A stretch of DNA of 45,354 nt from JAGOUB01 sp964640945 (GTDB lineage Bacteria; Patescibacteriota; Gracilibacteria; Peribacterales; Peribacteraceae): positions 1 to 45,354 of the forward strand of contig CAZXIV010000010.1 in the NCBI GenBank assembly GCA_964640945.1, in the 5' to 3' direction. Position numbers and translations under genes: made by a program. The notes under the pieces were generated by a model that searched no databases, had not been told where the DNA came from, and saw only the letters and a list, made by a program, of their open reading frames with translations. Shown one piece after another: positions 34,284-40,723 of the stretch (position 1 is the stretch's first letter; every line of letters starts with the position of its first letter).

Positions 34284-34817
34284 CTAATCGTTGGCGTCCC
34301 AGAGGGCGGTGATCGGTTCGGCCTGGCTGGCGGACCAGTGTTGGCCGAAGCTGATCTGCACGGATTCGATCTCCTTGTCGGTGCTTAGGTAGCACACTCC
34401 GCAGCCTGTTGAGCAGACGATGCGGTTGCCGACTTTGGCGCGAAGCTGGGGGTGGAGCATGAAGATCCCTGCTTCTGTTCGTATCATCGGGCGTGTGTTG
34501 CTGCAGGGGAGTCCGACGGTTCGGATCTCCTGGACCGTCAGGGCCATGTCCTGAATGCCGCCGATGACGCCGGTGACGGTGGCCTCGCGCTTCTTGCGGT
34601 TCAGCGCGATGGTCGTGAATTTGCCGCGCAGGTCGGCGGTGCTGAAGTGCCACGTCCAGCCGTCGAGGAACTCGGCCGACGTGTGACGGAAGTGTGGCGG
34701 GGCGTCGCGCAGCGTGAGGATCATGAGGTTGCCGTCCGTCTCGACCTTGCTCAGGGTCGGGTGTTCTTTGGTGTGCCCCAGCAGGACGCTGACGAGGGAC
34801 AACGATTGCACATTCAT
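34284..34817 (-). CDS. Orphan hypothetical protein A
   Basis: A 177-residue protein, no family recognised. It is strand-rich, with FLDGWTWHFSTADLRGKF and a Cys group CSTGCGVCYL near 134-143 that could bind metal. No signal peptide. The ATG at 34817 follows GGAG by 7 bases. The promoter is AT-rich and a terminator lies 20 bases past the stop, so the gene is monocistronic. Confidence 0.7.
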   Translation of the reverse strand: MNVQSLSLVSVLLGHTKEHPTLSKVETDGNLMILTLRDAPPHFRHTSAEFLDGWTWHFSTADLRGKFTTIALNRKKREATVTGVIGGIQDMALTVQEIRTVGLPCSNTRPMIRTEAGIFMLHPQLRAKVGNRIVCSTGCGVCYLSTDKEIESVQISFGQHWSASQAEPITALWDAND

Positions 34818-34863
34818 CGCATTTCTCCGGTGAAAAGAAGGGTCGGTCTGGTTTTTGAAACTT

Positions 34864-34897
34864 ATTATATTTAATACTTTAATATGATTATTGTCAA
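34864..34897 (-). promoter_or_regulatory. AT-rich promoter of orphan A
   Basis: TTGACA (34897-34892) and TATAAT (34869-34864) on the minus strand, 22 bases apart. The spacing is unusually long and recurs exactly before the Nudix gene; TTAAAT at 17-base spacing is an alternative -10. Confidence 0.5.
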
Positions 34898-34938
34898 ATA
34901 CGTCGTCATTCCCGCTGTACTGTCGCTTGGGACGGACG

Positions 34939-34970
34939 AAAAAACCCCGTCACCATGGTTGGTGACAGGG
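34939..34970 (-). terminator. Rho-independent terminator of the Nudix gene
   Basis: CCCCGTCACC (34945-34954) pairs with GGTGACAGGG (34961-34970, one G-T pair), followed on the minus strand by TTTTTT. Confidence 0.85.
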
Positions 34971-34996
34971 TAAAAGTTGGTTCTAAATCGCTCTCA

Positions 34997-35668
34997 TTAG
35001 AGAGTGTCTGACTGCACGGGGAGTATGAGCCCCGTCGCAGTGTACGGGTCCAGGCGCGGCCAGATTTTTAACTGCGGACCGCTGACGTCGATGAGCTTGG
35101 ACTTGTCCTCGCTCGGGATGATCCCTGGATAAATCGTGTTTGGGTTCGTCACCACTTCCGGCTCGGCCATGATACTGAATGCGTCCCAGACGAACCGTCC
35201 GGTGCGCCCGAGCTTGTCGGTCGGTCCGACGATGTGCAGCGGTTCGTTGGAGTAGCCCGAGGTGATGCCGATGCCTTCGGTCTCGAGTATCTCCTGGTCT
35301 TGGTGGTGCTTCACCCAGAAGCCCTGGCGCACCTCGTCGGCCGAGCACCAGCGGTGGCACTTCGCCTCGGGGCTGGCTTGCAGTTGCCCACCGACGATGC
35401 GGCAGAGATAGCACACCGCCGTATCGTTGCCGAACGTAAGGGGTTCGCCGAGCATGCAGATGATGGCAATCTCGATGCCGCCCTCTTCGCGGCACTCGCG
35501 CTGTAGGGCGGTCTTGTCGTCCTCGCCGGTCTCGACGCGGCCACCGAGCATGTTCCAACCCTTGCCGTCCATGCGCTCGGACAGGAGCTGGCGGTCGGCG
35601 GCGGTCGGCATGTGCATGTTGCTCAGGAAGGCGGCAAACACGCCGCGGGTTTTGGGTTTCTCGGACAT
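34997..35668 (-). CDS. Nudix hydrolase (orphan B)
   Basis: A 223-residue protein with an exact Nudix box: Gly43-x5-Glu49-x7-Arg57-Glu58-Cys59-x-Glu61-Glu62-x-Gly64-Ile65. Nudix enzymes hydrolyse a nucleoside diphosphate linked to another group, with Mg2+ bound by the box glutamates. The substrate cannot be read. About 70 residues after the Nudix fold, including a Tyr/Pro-rich end, have no match I know. The ATG at 35668 is chosen by a GGAG site 5 bases upstream; the longer reading from 35764 covers a leader hairpin and the promoter. It is monocistronic. Confidence 0.85.
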   Translation of the reverse strand: MSEKPKTRGVFAAFLSNMHMPTAADRQLLSERMDGKGWNMLGGRVETGEDDKTALQRECREEGGIEIAIICMLGEPLTFGNDTAVCYLCRIVGGQLQASPEAKCHRWCSADEVRQGFWVKHHQDQEILETEGIGITSGYSNEPLHIVGPTDKLGRTGRFVWDAFSIMAEPEVVTNPNTIYPGIIPSEDKSKLIDVSGPQLKIWPRLDPYTATGLILPVQSDTL

Positions 35669-35727
35669 GGTCTCTCCAGTGGGTTTTGGTGGATCGGTCT
35701 CTTCTTCGGAGCCGATGGTGTGAATAC

Positions 35728-35783
35728 CGCTCCTTTGTAGCGGCCCTAAAGTATAATTAATCATTTATTACCTATTTAGTCAA
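35728..35783 (-). promoter_or_regulatory. Promoter and leader hairpin of the Nudix gene
   Basis: TTGACT (35783-35778), 22-base spacer, TATACT (35755-35750) on the minus strand, followed within the leader by a CCGCT/AGCGG hairpin (about 35729-35745). The leader is about 75 bases. Confidence 0.45.
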
Positions 35784-35877
35784 TATTCTTGTTTAAAGGC
35801 CGGAAACTGCCGATGGAACCATAAATACCGGCCTTGTCGCTTGTTTCTGCGATCGCCGCTCCCGTACCGTAACACCC

Positions 35878-36243
35878 ATGACATCCTTCCGCTTCCTGAC
35901 CGCTTCGGCGGCTTGTCTTCTCACTTTGTCTGCCTGCAGCGCCACCATCGCGCCGCCTTATGGCAACGATGCCCCGATGCCCACCCAGAACCAGTCTGCT
36001 CAGGCTCGTTCTTCTAAGGCCCAGCCGGCGGCTCAGAAGAAGGTCATCCCCAAGAAGGCCACCAAAACCGCAATCGACCAGAAAGCCTGGGATGGCGACT
36101 GCGCCCCCAAGGGTCAATGCACCCGCCTGGAGCGCACGTGTGAGATAGCCGGCACGCTCTGTTTCTTTCCAGATTCTGGCCCAAAGGGCTCGTGCCTCAC
36201 AATTGAGCAGCGCAAGAACTGTAGCGGTGGAGCTGGGCAGTGA
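35878..36243 (+). CDS. Small Cys-rich lipoprotein
   Basis: A 121-residue secreted lipoprotein. The signal peptide MTSFRFLTASAACLLTLSAC ends in lipobox LSAC with Cys20. A polar Ala/Gln/Lys linker (about 25-70) leads to a C-terminal module with six Cys (about 75-117), suggesting a small disulfide-bonded domain. No family recognised. A TACCGT hexamer ends 7 bases before the ATG. It is the only plus-strand gene in the 34-38.6 kb block. The DsbA-like lipoprotein at 44.6 kb could act on such disulfides. Confidence 0.7.
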   Translation: MTSFRFLTASAACLLTLSACSATIAPPYGNDAPMPTQNQSAQARSSKAQPAAQKKVIPKKATKTAIDQKAWDGDCAPKGQCTRLERTCEIAGTLCFFPDSGPKGSCLTIEQRKNCSGGAGQ

Positions 36244-36265
36244 GCGTTATGTCAGTCATCAATTG

Positions 36266-36290
36266 GGCATCCGCGAGGGGGCCTTTTTTT
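36266..36290 (+). terminator. Terminator of the Cys-rich lipoprotein
   Basis: An imperfect stem (36266-36272 with 36277-36283, one mismatch, one G-T) with a GCGA tetraloop and seven T. Confidence 0.55.
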
Positions 36291-36407
36291 GGATGTTTCC
36301 CACGGCGCAACAGGCCGCTGGAGCGGGTTCTCGCATAGGCCATTCAACCGACGTTGTTCCAAAACGACGCCCATATGCCATGGTCAGTTCCTATCCGCGC
36401 ATGACAA

Positions 36408-36429
36408 ACCCCCAGCCGAAGCTGGGGGT
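36408..36429 (-). terminator. Hairpin downstream of orphan C
   Basis: ACCCCCAGC (36408-36416) pairs with GCTGGGGGT (36421-36429). On the minus strand the loop is a stable TTCG and only a weak TTTG follows, so termination is probable but not certain. It is about 130 bases past the stop of orphan C. Confidence 0.55.
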
Positions 36430-36560
36430 CGTCCTGAACAGCGAAGTGAGTGCCGCGATGCGTGCCCGAATGGGCGTTGAATGGATGCCGCACCTGCATC
36501 CAGAGCGGGTAGCGTCTACCGTCATCCCATCTTGGGACAACTCCTTGTAGGGACGGGCTG

Positions 36561-37340
36561 CTAGCAGATACTCGCTTGCAACAAGATTTTTTGTCTCTTG
36601 TGCCAGTTAATGCCAGCTTTAATGTAGCCGATTGGGCCACAGTCTTCCAGCTGACAGGGTATTGGAGGGAAGTCCTTCTCCCCGAGGTCAGCCACCTCGA
36701 CCCTACATGAGTCGGCGAGGTCTGCGTACATTCCCGGGATCACGCCTGGGCAGAACTGGTTCTCTTTCTCGGGGCCGAGAAGGAGAACTCGGATGCGGAA
36801 GTCGCAACCAGGCCATCGAATTTCGAAGCCGGGCATCCCGGGCTTCCCTTCTACCACCAATTCTTCGGTTTGATACCGACGCGGGGCCGGACCCGCAACG
36901 TAGCGGAAATACGTGACTTTCGCCGCTGCCAGGAGCTTCCTGGCTGCGACTTCGTCCTGGGAGCTTGTGCGGCGCCACGGCTCCAGCTGGGCCGCGAGCG
37001 TCTCGCGGCGCTGCACTGCCGCCTGGAGTTGCTCATTTGAGAGTAGTCCCGCCGCGTGGCGGAGCACTAGCTCCGCGATCGACGGATCGGCGACGGCTCC
37101 TTGCCTGGGGTCAGGAATGTACGGCTGCCCTTCGCACTTGGCGAAGGTCCCGGTGAACCCCGGGTTGCTGCACCCGCCGACCTTTAGCCACGATAAGTCC
37201 GGGTAGGCCTCACCTTCCCAGGAGAGGCCGTTCCCCGACCAGCCGGGGGCCATCTTGGCGCAGGTCACCTGGGCCATAGAGGCCTTGATGGCTGCGTAGG
37301 GGATGGTGAATTGGCGATTATCGAAACGTACAATAAACAT
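36561..37340 (-). CDS. Orphan hypothetical protein C
   Basis: A 259-residue protein, no family recognised. The N-terminal 70 residues are strand-rich and contain WSGNGLSWEGEAYPDLSWLK; the middle (about 90-140) is helical; the C-terminal part has four or more scattered Cys. No signal peptide or membrane segment. The ATG at 37340 follows an AAGGAG site by 9 bases. The leader is long (about 188 bases) and its promoter overlaps an operator-like dyad. Confidence 0.7.
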   Translation of the reverse strand: MFIVRFDNRQFTIPYAAIKASMAQVTCAKMAPGWSGNGLSWEGEAYPDLSWLKVGGCSNPGFTGTFAKCEGQPYIPDPRQGAVADPSIAELVLRHAAGLLSNEQLQAAVQRRETLAAQLEPWRRTSSQDEVAARKLLAAAKVTYFRYVAGPAPRRYQTEELVVEGKPGMPGFEIRWPGCDFRIRVLLLGPEKENQFCPGVIPGMYADLADSCRVEVADLGEKDFPPIPCQLEDCGPIGYIKAGINWHKRQKILLQASIC

Positions 37341-37534
37341 ACTATCTTTCTCCTTCGAGATTCAGGCTCTCGATAGCCTTGCCCTCCTTGCGGACGAGCG
37401 AAAAACGATCGGGTTTTAACACAGTTCGAGCAGCATAGGCCCCATAGAGGCCCACGATGCTCAAACCGGCTCATCACCCGTAGCACTCAATGCTGTTAAG
37501 GAACTTGTCGGAATACGAGATTCTGACAATTGAT

Positions 37535-37578
37535 ATAATAATATAGTATGTATATTTGTCCATCTTAAATATGGACAA
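37535..37578 (-). promoter_or_regulatory. Promoter and operator-like dyad of orphan C
   Basis: TGGACA (37562-37557), 16-base spacer, TATTAT (37540-37535) on the minus strand. The -35 lies inside a perfect dyad TTGTCCAT (37556-37563) / ATGGACAA (37571-37578), which could be a repressor site. Confidence 0.4.
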
Positions 37579-37761
37579 GATTAATCTAATGTTGTGTAAC
37601 ACAATTTACGACACCCGAACCGAAGTTAGCAATACCTATGACCGATTGCAGAGTGCCTTCTCTCTTGTACAAGAAGCGACTTTCGTATGATGGCTTCTTT
37701 GTGGTTTGCTCAAAAATGACAAGAAAGTGCCATGGTGTGCTCCTGTCTTTGAATATAGCAA

Positions 37762-37788
37762 AAGCCCCTAACGTCCTGTCAGGGGCTT
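37762..37788 (-). terminator. Rho-independent terminator of orphan D
   Basis: On the minus strand AAGCCCCTGAC pairs with GTTAGGGGCTT (one G-T pair) and runs into TTTTG. Confidence 0.8.
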
Positions 37789-37809
37789 CGATCGGAAGAC
37801 ACTATGCCC

Positions 37810-38604
37810 TCAGATTGACATAGTCAGAGGTTTACGAGATCCGACCAACACGAAGTGGGGGTTACGATGGTTAAGAAGGTGGCCAGATTCAAAGCGGATC
37901 AGGTGTGGACCAAAAAAGCCCGGAATCCCACCCGCTACCGCGAACTCCTTCCTCGTCGGATCGACACACGGAACCGTCTTCTCGAACAGGAGACGCTCTC
38001 TTGTCGCCAAGTAGCGGAGAACGATCAGGTGTGTCAGCTCACATGCCAACGTTGCCTCCTCTGCAACGCTGAGCAGCTTGAGCTGTGCGTGGAACGGCTT
38101 ATCTGCGAACTGAGGAGCAGGATTCTTGCAGATGAGATACCAGCGGCACTGCATCTTCTCAGTGCACATGCAGGGATCGTTGTCGAAGCAGTACTTCGTT
38201 GTTGAGTGGAGCAGCGTCGGGTGCTTCTCGTAGACCTGCATGACGGTCATCGGGCTGCCAGGGAAGAGGATGTAATTCTCTCGGCACTCTTGAAGCGTCG
38301 CCTCGGAGAAAGGGACTTCACGCAGCATGTCCATTTCACACGGGCTGTACTCCGTGCCCAGATGACGATGTACCTCCTCCGTCCCGTGGAAGTTCGTGCC
38401 CATGATCTCTCTCGCACGGTCTTGACTAAGCGCATGAGCGCGGTTCTGCCAGTACTGTACGAGACGCTCACGGACAGTGGGGTTATCAATTGCAGCTTGC
38501 AGGTCTTCGTAGGACAGACCCGCTTGCTCCATGCGGCGGAACCATTCCGCCACTCTCCCCACGATCTGACCTGGACTTGGTTGGTTCGCAATGGATTTAG
38601 CCAT
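37810..38604 (-). CDS. Orphan hypothetical protein D
   Basis: A 264-residue protein, no family recognised. The N-terminal 60 residues are helical (VGRVAEWFRRMEQAGLSYED), then a mixed region, and a central Cys cluster (CFDNDPCMCTEKMQC.WYLIC, near 140-160) that could bind metal. No signal peptide. The ATG at 38604 follows a perfect AAGGAGG site by 6 bases, the best ribosome site in the window. It has its own promoter and terminator. GC content is lower than in core genes. Confidence 0.7.
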   Translation of the reverse strand: MAKSIANQPSPGQIVGRVAEWFRRMEQAGLSYEDLQAAIDNPTVRERLVQYWQNRAHALSQDRAREIMGTNFHGTEEVHRHLGTEYSPCEMDMLREVPFSEATLQECRENYILFPGSPMTVMQVYEKHPTLLHSTTKYCFDNDPCMCTEKMQCRWYLICKNPAPQFADKPFHAQLKLLSVAEEATLACELTHLIVLRYLATRERLLFEKTVPCVDPTRKEFAVAGGIPGFFGPHLIRFESGHLLNHRNPHFVLVGSRKPLTMSI

Positions 38605-38722
38605 CGCATACCTCCTTTTCCCGAACCGTCGGGTTTGCGGCTATCTCGGTATGAGACAAGCACTATAACCACTACCAATGGCCATGGTGCTTGCCTCATG
38701 CTCAGGCCAGTGATGCAAAAAG

Positions 38723-38752
38723 AGCATATTATGTTTTATCACAAATGATCAA
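38723..38752 (-). promoter_or_regulatory. Promoter of orphan D
   Basis: TTGATC (38752-38747), 18-base spacer, TATGCT (38728-38723) on the minus strand; leader about 110 bases. Confidence 0.5.
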
Positions 38753-38926
38753 TTTAGTTAATAAAAGTGTTTCGAACTTTTGAAGGCGGCTCAGGACGCA
38801 TTGAACTACGGATCACCCCAAGTAAGGGAGGCAATCCTCACTGCACTAGCTTCGAACTACACTGTGAAGGACGGGGAGCTGCGTTCCCCGTTTCGCGAGG
38901 CGCTCCAGAGAGAGGAGCGTCCAGAA

Positions 38927-39003
38927 TGGTGGACGATACTGGATTCGAACCAGTGACCTTTCGAATGTGAATCGAACGCTCTAACCAGCTGAGCTAATCG
39001 TCC
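38927..39003 (-). tRNA. tRNA-Val (CAC)
   Basis: A 77-base cloverleaf on the minus strand. GGACGAT (from 39003) pairs with ATCGTCC (38937-38931), then A73 and an encoded CCA (38929-38927). The anticodon stem TTCGA/TCGAA encloses TTCACAT, giving anticodon CAC. The D-arm TAGCTCAGCTGGTTAGAGC and T-arm GGTTCGAATCC are standard. Its first 18 bases are the left end of the tandem repeat that lies upstream. Confidence 0.95.
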
Positions 39004-39316
39004 AGAGTTTGGCGGCGGTGTAAGAAGAAGGAACGGCGAGCGTTCGGAACGCCTTTTTTATGTGCGCCTGCCCTAGCGGGCAGTCGGCCCAGCTGAGCTA
39101 ATCGTCCAGAGTTTGGCGGCGGTGTGAGAAGAAGGAACGGCGAGCGTTCGGAACGCCTTTTTTATGTGCGCCTGCCCTAGCNNNNNNNNNNNNNNNNNNN
39201 NNNNNNNNNNNNNNNNNNNNNNNNNNNNNNNNNNNNNNNNNNNNNNNNNNNNNNNNNNNNNNNNNNNNNNNNNNNNNNNNNGGGCAGTCGGCCCAGCTGA
39301 GTTCATCGTCCAGAGA
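38986..39316. repeat. 104-bp tandem repeat carrying a tRNA 5' fragment, with assembly gap
   Basis: Unit 1 (38986-39089) overlaps the tRNA-Val 5' end. Unit 2 begins at 39090 and differs from unit 1 by one base up to the gap at 39182. A diverged unit 3 resumes after the gap (tRNA-like part 39294-39311). Each unit contains the first 18 tRNA bases, a CTGCCC/GGGCAG palindrome and a GCGTT/AACGC hairpin followed by T6 on the plus strand. The 100 N fall exactly in the CTGCCCTAGC-GGGCAG palindrome, so true copy number is unknown. Confidence 0.85.
39182..39281. other. 100-base N assembly gap
   Basis: Exactly 100 N, a conventional placeholder length. Joining the flanks would recreate the repeat junction seen at 39070-39090, so this is a repeat-induced gap of unknown size. 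Confidence 0.95.
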
Positions 39317-39377
39317 GGGAGGAAGATTAGCAGAAGGAGGGGCGAGCGTTCGCAACGCTTTTTGATGGCGCCGGCCG

Positions 39378-39386
39378 ATTGTACCA
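39378..39386 (-). promoter_or_regulatory. Extended -10 promoter upstream of the tRNA-Val repeat
   Basis: TGGTACAAT on the minus strand; transcription from about 39371 would read through all repeat units into tRNA-Val. Confidence 0.45.
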
Positions 39387-39419
39387 AAAAGCCTCCCCGC
39401 CAGGGCGGATTTTTGGCGA

Positions 39420-39447
39420 TTGCAGATTTTTGCGGTCGGCCTACGAT
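39420..39447 (+). promoter_or_regulatory. Promoter of the spoVG-like gene
   Basis: TTGCAG (39420-39425), 16-base spacer, TACGAT (39442-39447); leader about 45 bases with a GGAG site. Confidence 0.45.
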
Positions 39448-39499
39448 AGGGCCGTTTCACCATCCTGTCCGTTCTCACCAACATCTGGAGATCCATAGC

Positions 39500-39991
39500 A
39501 TGATCCGTATCACCGAGATTTACATCAAACTGTTGTCTGAAGACGAGCCCGACCGGCTACTGGCTTTCTGTTCAATCACGCTTGAGGGAATGTTCGTCGT
39601 TCGTGACTTGAAAATCATCCAAGGTCGGGACCGAATCCTCGTGGCGATGCCGGCGCGCAAGCTGACCGACCGATGTCCTTACCCTGACTGTGGCGCCAAA
39701 AATGTGCTCCAAGCGAAGTTCTGTCAGCAGTGCGGATGCCAGCTTAATCCCGAGCGCGCCGAGCGCAGGGCTGCCGGCCGCAGTAAACTCTACGCGGACA
39801 TCGCTCATCCCATTTCCACTGAGGCTCGCATTGCTTTGGAGGGCCTGATAATCGGCGCTTACGAGCGAGAACGTCAGCTGTCCACACAGCCGGGATACGT
39901 GTGTCACTACGATACCCATCTACCCCGCCGTTCTGCCTGCTGTCAGGACAGCGCCGGTCCGGTCTTCACCTTGGCGCTCGCCACTTCCTGA
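39500..39991 (+). CDS. spoVG: SpoVG-family nucleic-acid-binding protein with zinc-ribbon insert
   Basis: A 163-residue protein. SpoVG landmarks are in order: ITEIYIKLL, CSITLEGMFVVRDLKII, ILVAMPARKL, then YADIAHPISTEAR. SpoVG proteins bind DNA and RNA and act as regulators. Between the MP.RK and DIAHPI elements, where Bacillus SpoVG has a short loop, this one has a four-Cys ribbon: Cys59-x4-Cys64-x10-Cys75-x2-Cys78. A C-terminal extension of about 35 residues follows. The ATG at 39500 is set by a GGAG 9 bases upstream and the family N-terminus; the frame to its left passes through the N gap and is not coding. Confidence 0.88.
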   Translation: MIRITEIYIKLLSEDEPDRLLAFCSITLEGMFVVRDLKIIQGRDRILVAMPARKLTDRCPYPDCGAKNVLQAKFCQQCGCQLNPERAERRAAGRSKLYADIAHPISTEARIALEGLIIGAYERERQLSTQPGYVCHYDTHLPRRSACCQDSAGPVFTLALATS

Positions 39992-40022
39992 TTCCCTCGC
40001 CAGGTATCTGTTTTCTCTGTAC

Positions 40023-40050
40023 GGCCCACTCTCCGGAGGGGCCTTTTTTT
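40023..40050 (+). terminator. Rho-independent terminator of spoVG
   Basis: GGCCC and CTCC pair with GGAG and GGGCC (one 3-base bulge), followed by seven T. Confidence 0.8.
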
Positions 40051-40053
40051 GGC

Positions 40054-40644
40054 TCAGGCCTTCTTGAGAAATTCCATATCCGCTGAGAGACGGCTCTCCT
40101 CAGGCAGTACTTGGCCTTGGTACTTGCTGCCGGGCTTTTTGTTGTAGGGCGTTTCGGCGGGGCTCGTCATCTTCTCAAAGGCGATCTGGCAGATACGCAT
40201 GCCGGGGTAGAGGGCGACGGGCAGGCGGTTTAAATTGCTGATTTCGAGGGTAATGGTGCCCGAGAAACCGGGGTCCACGAAGCCGGCGGTGGAGTGGATG
40301 ATGATGCCGAGGCGGCCTAATGAGCTGCGACCTTCCACGCGGACGACCAGATCGTCGGGGACGGTGACGACTTCGCATGTGACGCCTAGTACGAACTCGC
40401 CCGGCTGGACGATGAACGATTCGCCTGGCGGGACCACGATGGTGCGCATATTGCCGGCGAAGGACTCCGGCTTCATGGGGTCGAGGATGGCGAAGCGGCT
40501 GTGCTCGTAGAGCTTGAAAGTGTTGCCTAGGCGGAGATCGAGGCTCGAGGCCGCGATGTGCATCTGGTCGAGGGTCTGGTCGCTCTCAACTTTTACACGT
40601 CCACTGCGGATTTCGGCCTTAATATCACGGTCAGAGAGAATCAT
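40054..40644 (-). CDS. dcd: dCTP deaminase, probably dUMP-forming
   Basis: A 196-residue trimeric enzyme of the Dcd/dUTPase fold. The signature VRVEGRSSLGRLG (101-113), IHSTAGFVDPGFSG and ITLEISN with catalytic Glu134 are present, and the end PGSKYQGQ closes the active site. HSTAGF.DPGFSG and the TSP.E.PY...PGSKYQGQ end resemble the bifunctional mycobacterial enzyme, which converts dCTP directly to dUMP; this assignment is from memory of that sequence. The ATG at 40644 is used: TATCCT ends 6 bases before it. The gene is divergent from the helical protein at 40724. Confidence 0.92.
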   Translation of the reverse strand: MILSDRDIKAEIRSGRVKVESDQTLDQMHIAASSLDLRLGNTFKLYEHSRFAILDPMKPESFAGNMRTIVVPPGESFIVQPGEFVLGVTCEVVTVPDDLVVRVEGRSSLGRLGIIIHSTAGFVDPGFSGTITLEISNLNRLPVALYPGMRICQIAFEKMTSPAETPYNKKPGSKYQGQVLPEESRLSADMEFLKKA

Positions 40645-40650
40645 GCGGGC

Positions 40651-40656
40651 AGGATA
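40651..40656 (-). promoter_or_regulatory. -10 hexamer of dcd (leaderless)
   Basis: TATCCT on the minus strand, 6 bases before ATG 40644. Confidence 0.55.
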
Positions 40657-40705
40657 GAGTGTCTTTGAGTTCTTGCTCAAGTCGGAGTTGGCGGGAGTGG
40701 AAATC

Positions 40706-40714
40706 TGCTACGCT
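40706..40714 (+). promoter_or_regulatory. Extended -10 of gene 40724 (near-leaderless)
   Basis: TGCTACGCT, 9 bases before ATG 40724; divergent from dcd. Confidence 0.55.
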
Positions 40715-40723
40715 GGGTGGCCC

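Larger units (their letters stand above)
36244..36560. other. Intergenic region between convergent genes
   Basis: A 317-base stretch with no supported gene. It contains a plus-strand terminator (36266-36290) and a minus-strand hairpin (36408-36429). An open frame crosses both hairpins and lacks start signals. Confidence 0.6.
37341..37809. other. Long leader of orphan C and terminator of orphan D
   Basis: A 469-base stretch without a supported gene. From left to right it holds the leader of orphan C (37341-37528), its promoter (37535-37562) overlapped by a dyad, an AT-rich stretch, and the terminator of orphan D (37762-37788). Confidence 0.6.

Noticed and set aside
36203..36550. 115-codon plus-strand frame after the Cys-rich lipoprotein
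   Set aside because: It starts inside the lipoprotein gene and crosses two hairpins, one with a T7 tail.
37265..37823. Short open frames in the orphan C leader and spacer (37265-37486 minus, 37638-37823 plus)
   Set aside because: They overlap the promoter, terminator and leader and have no start signals or domain.
38767..38970. 67-codon plus-strand frame ending DDTGFEPVTFRM
   Set aside because: Its end is the antisense reading of tRNA-Val, a common annotation artefact.
38986..39316. CRISPR array
   Set aside because: Units of 104 bp are contiguous, contain a tRNA fragment and have no variable spacers; no cas gene is present.
39164..39499. Upstream extension of the spoVG frame through the N gap
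   Set aside because: It is translated N and repeat sequence; the family N-terminus, ribosome site and promoter all point to 39500.
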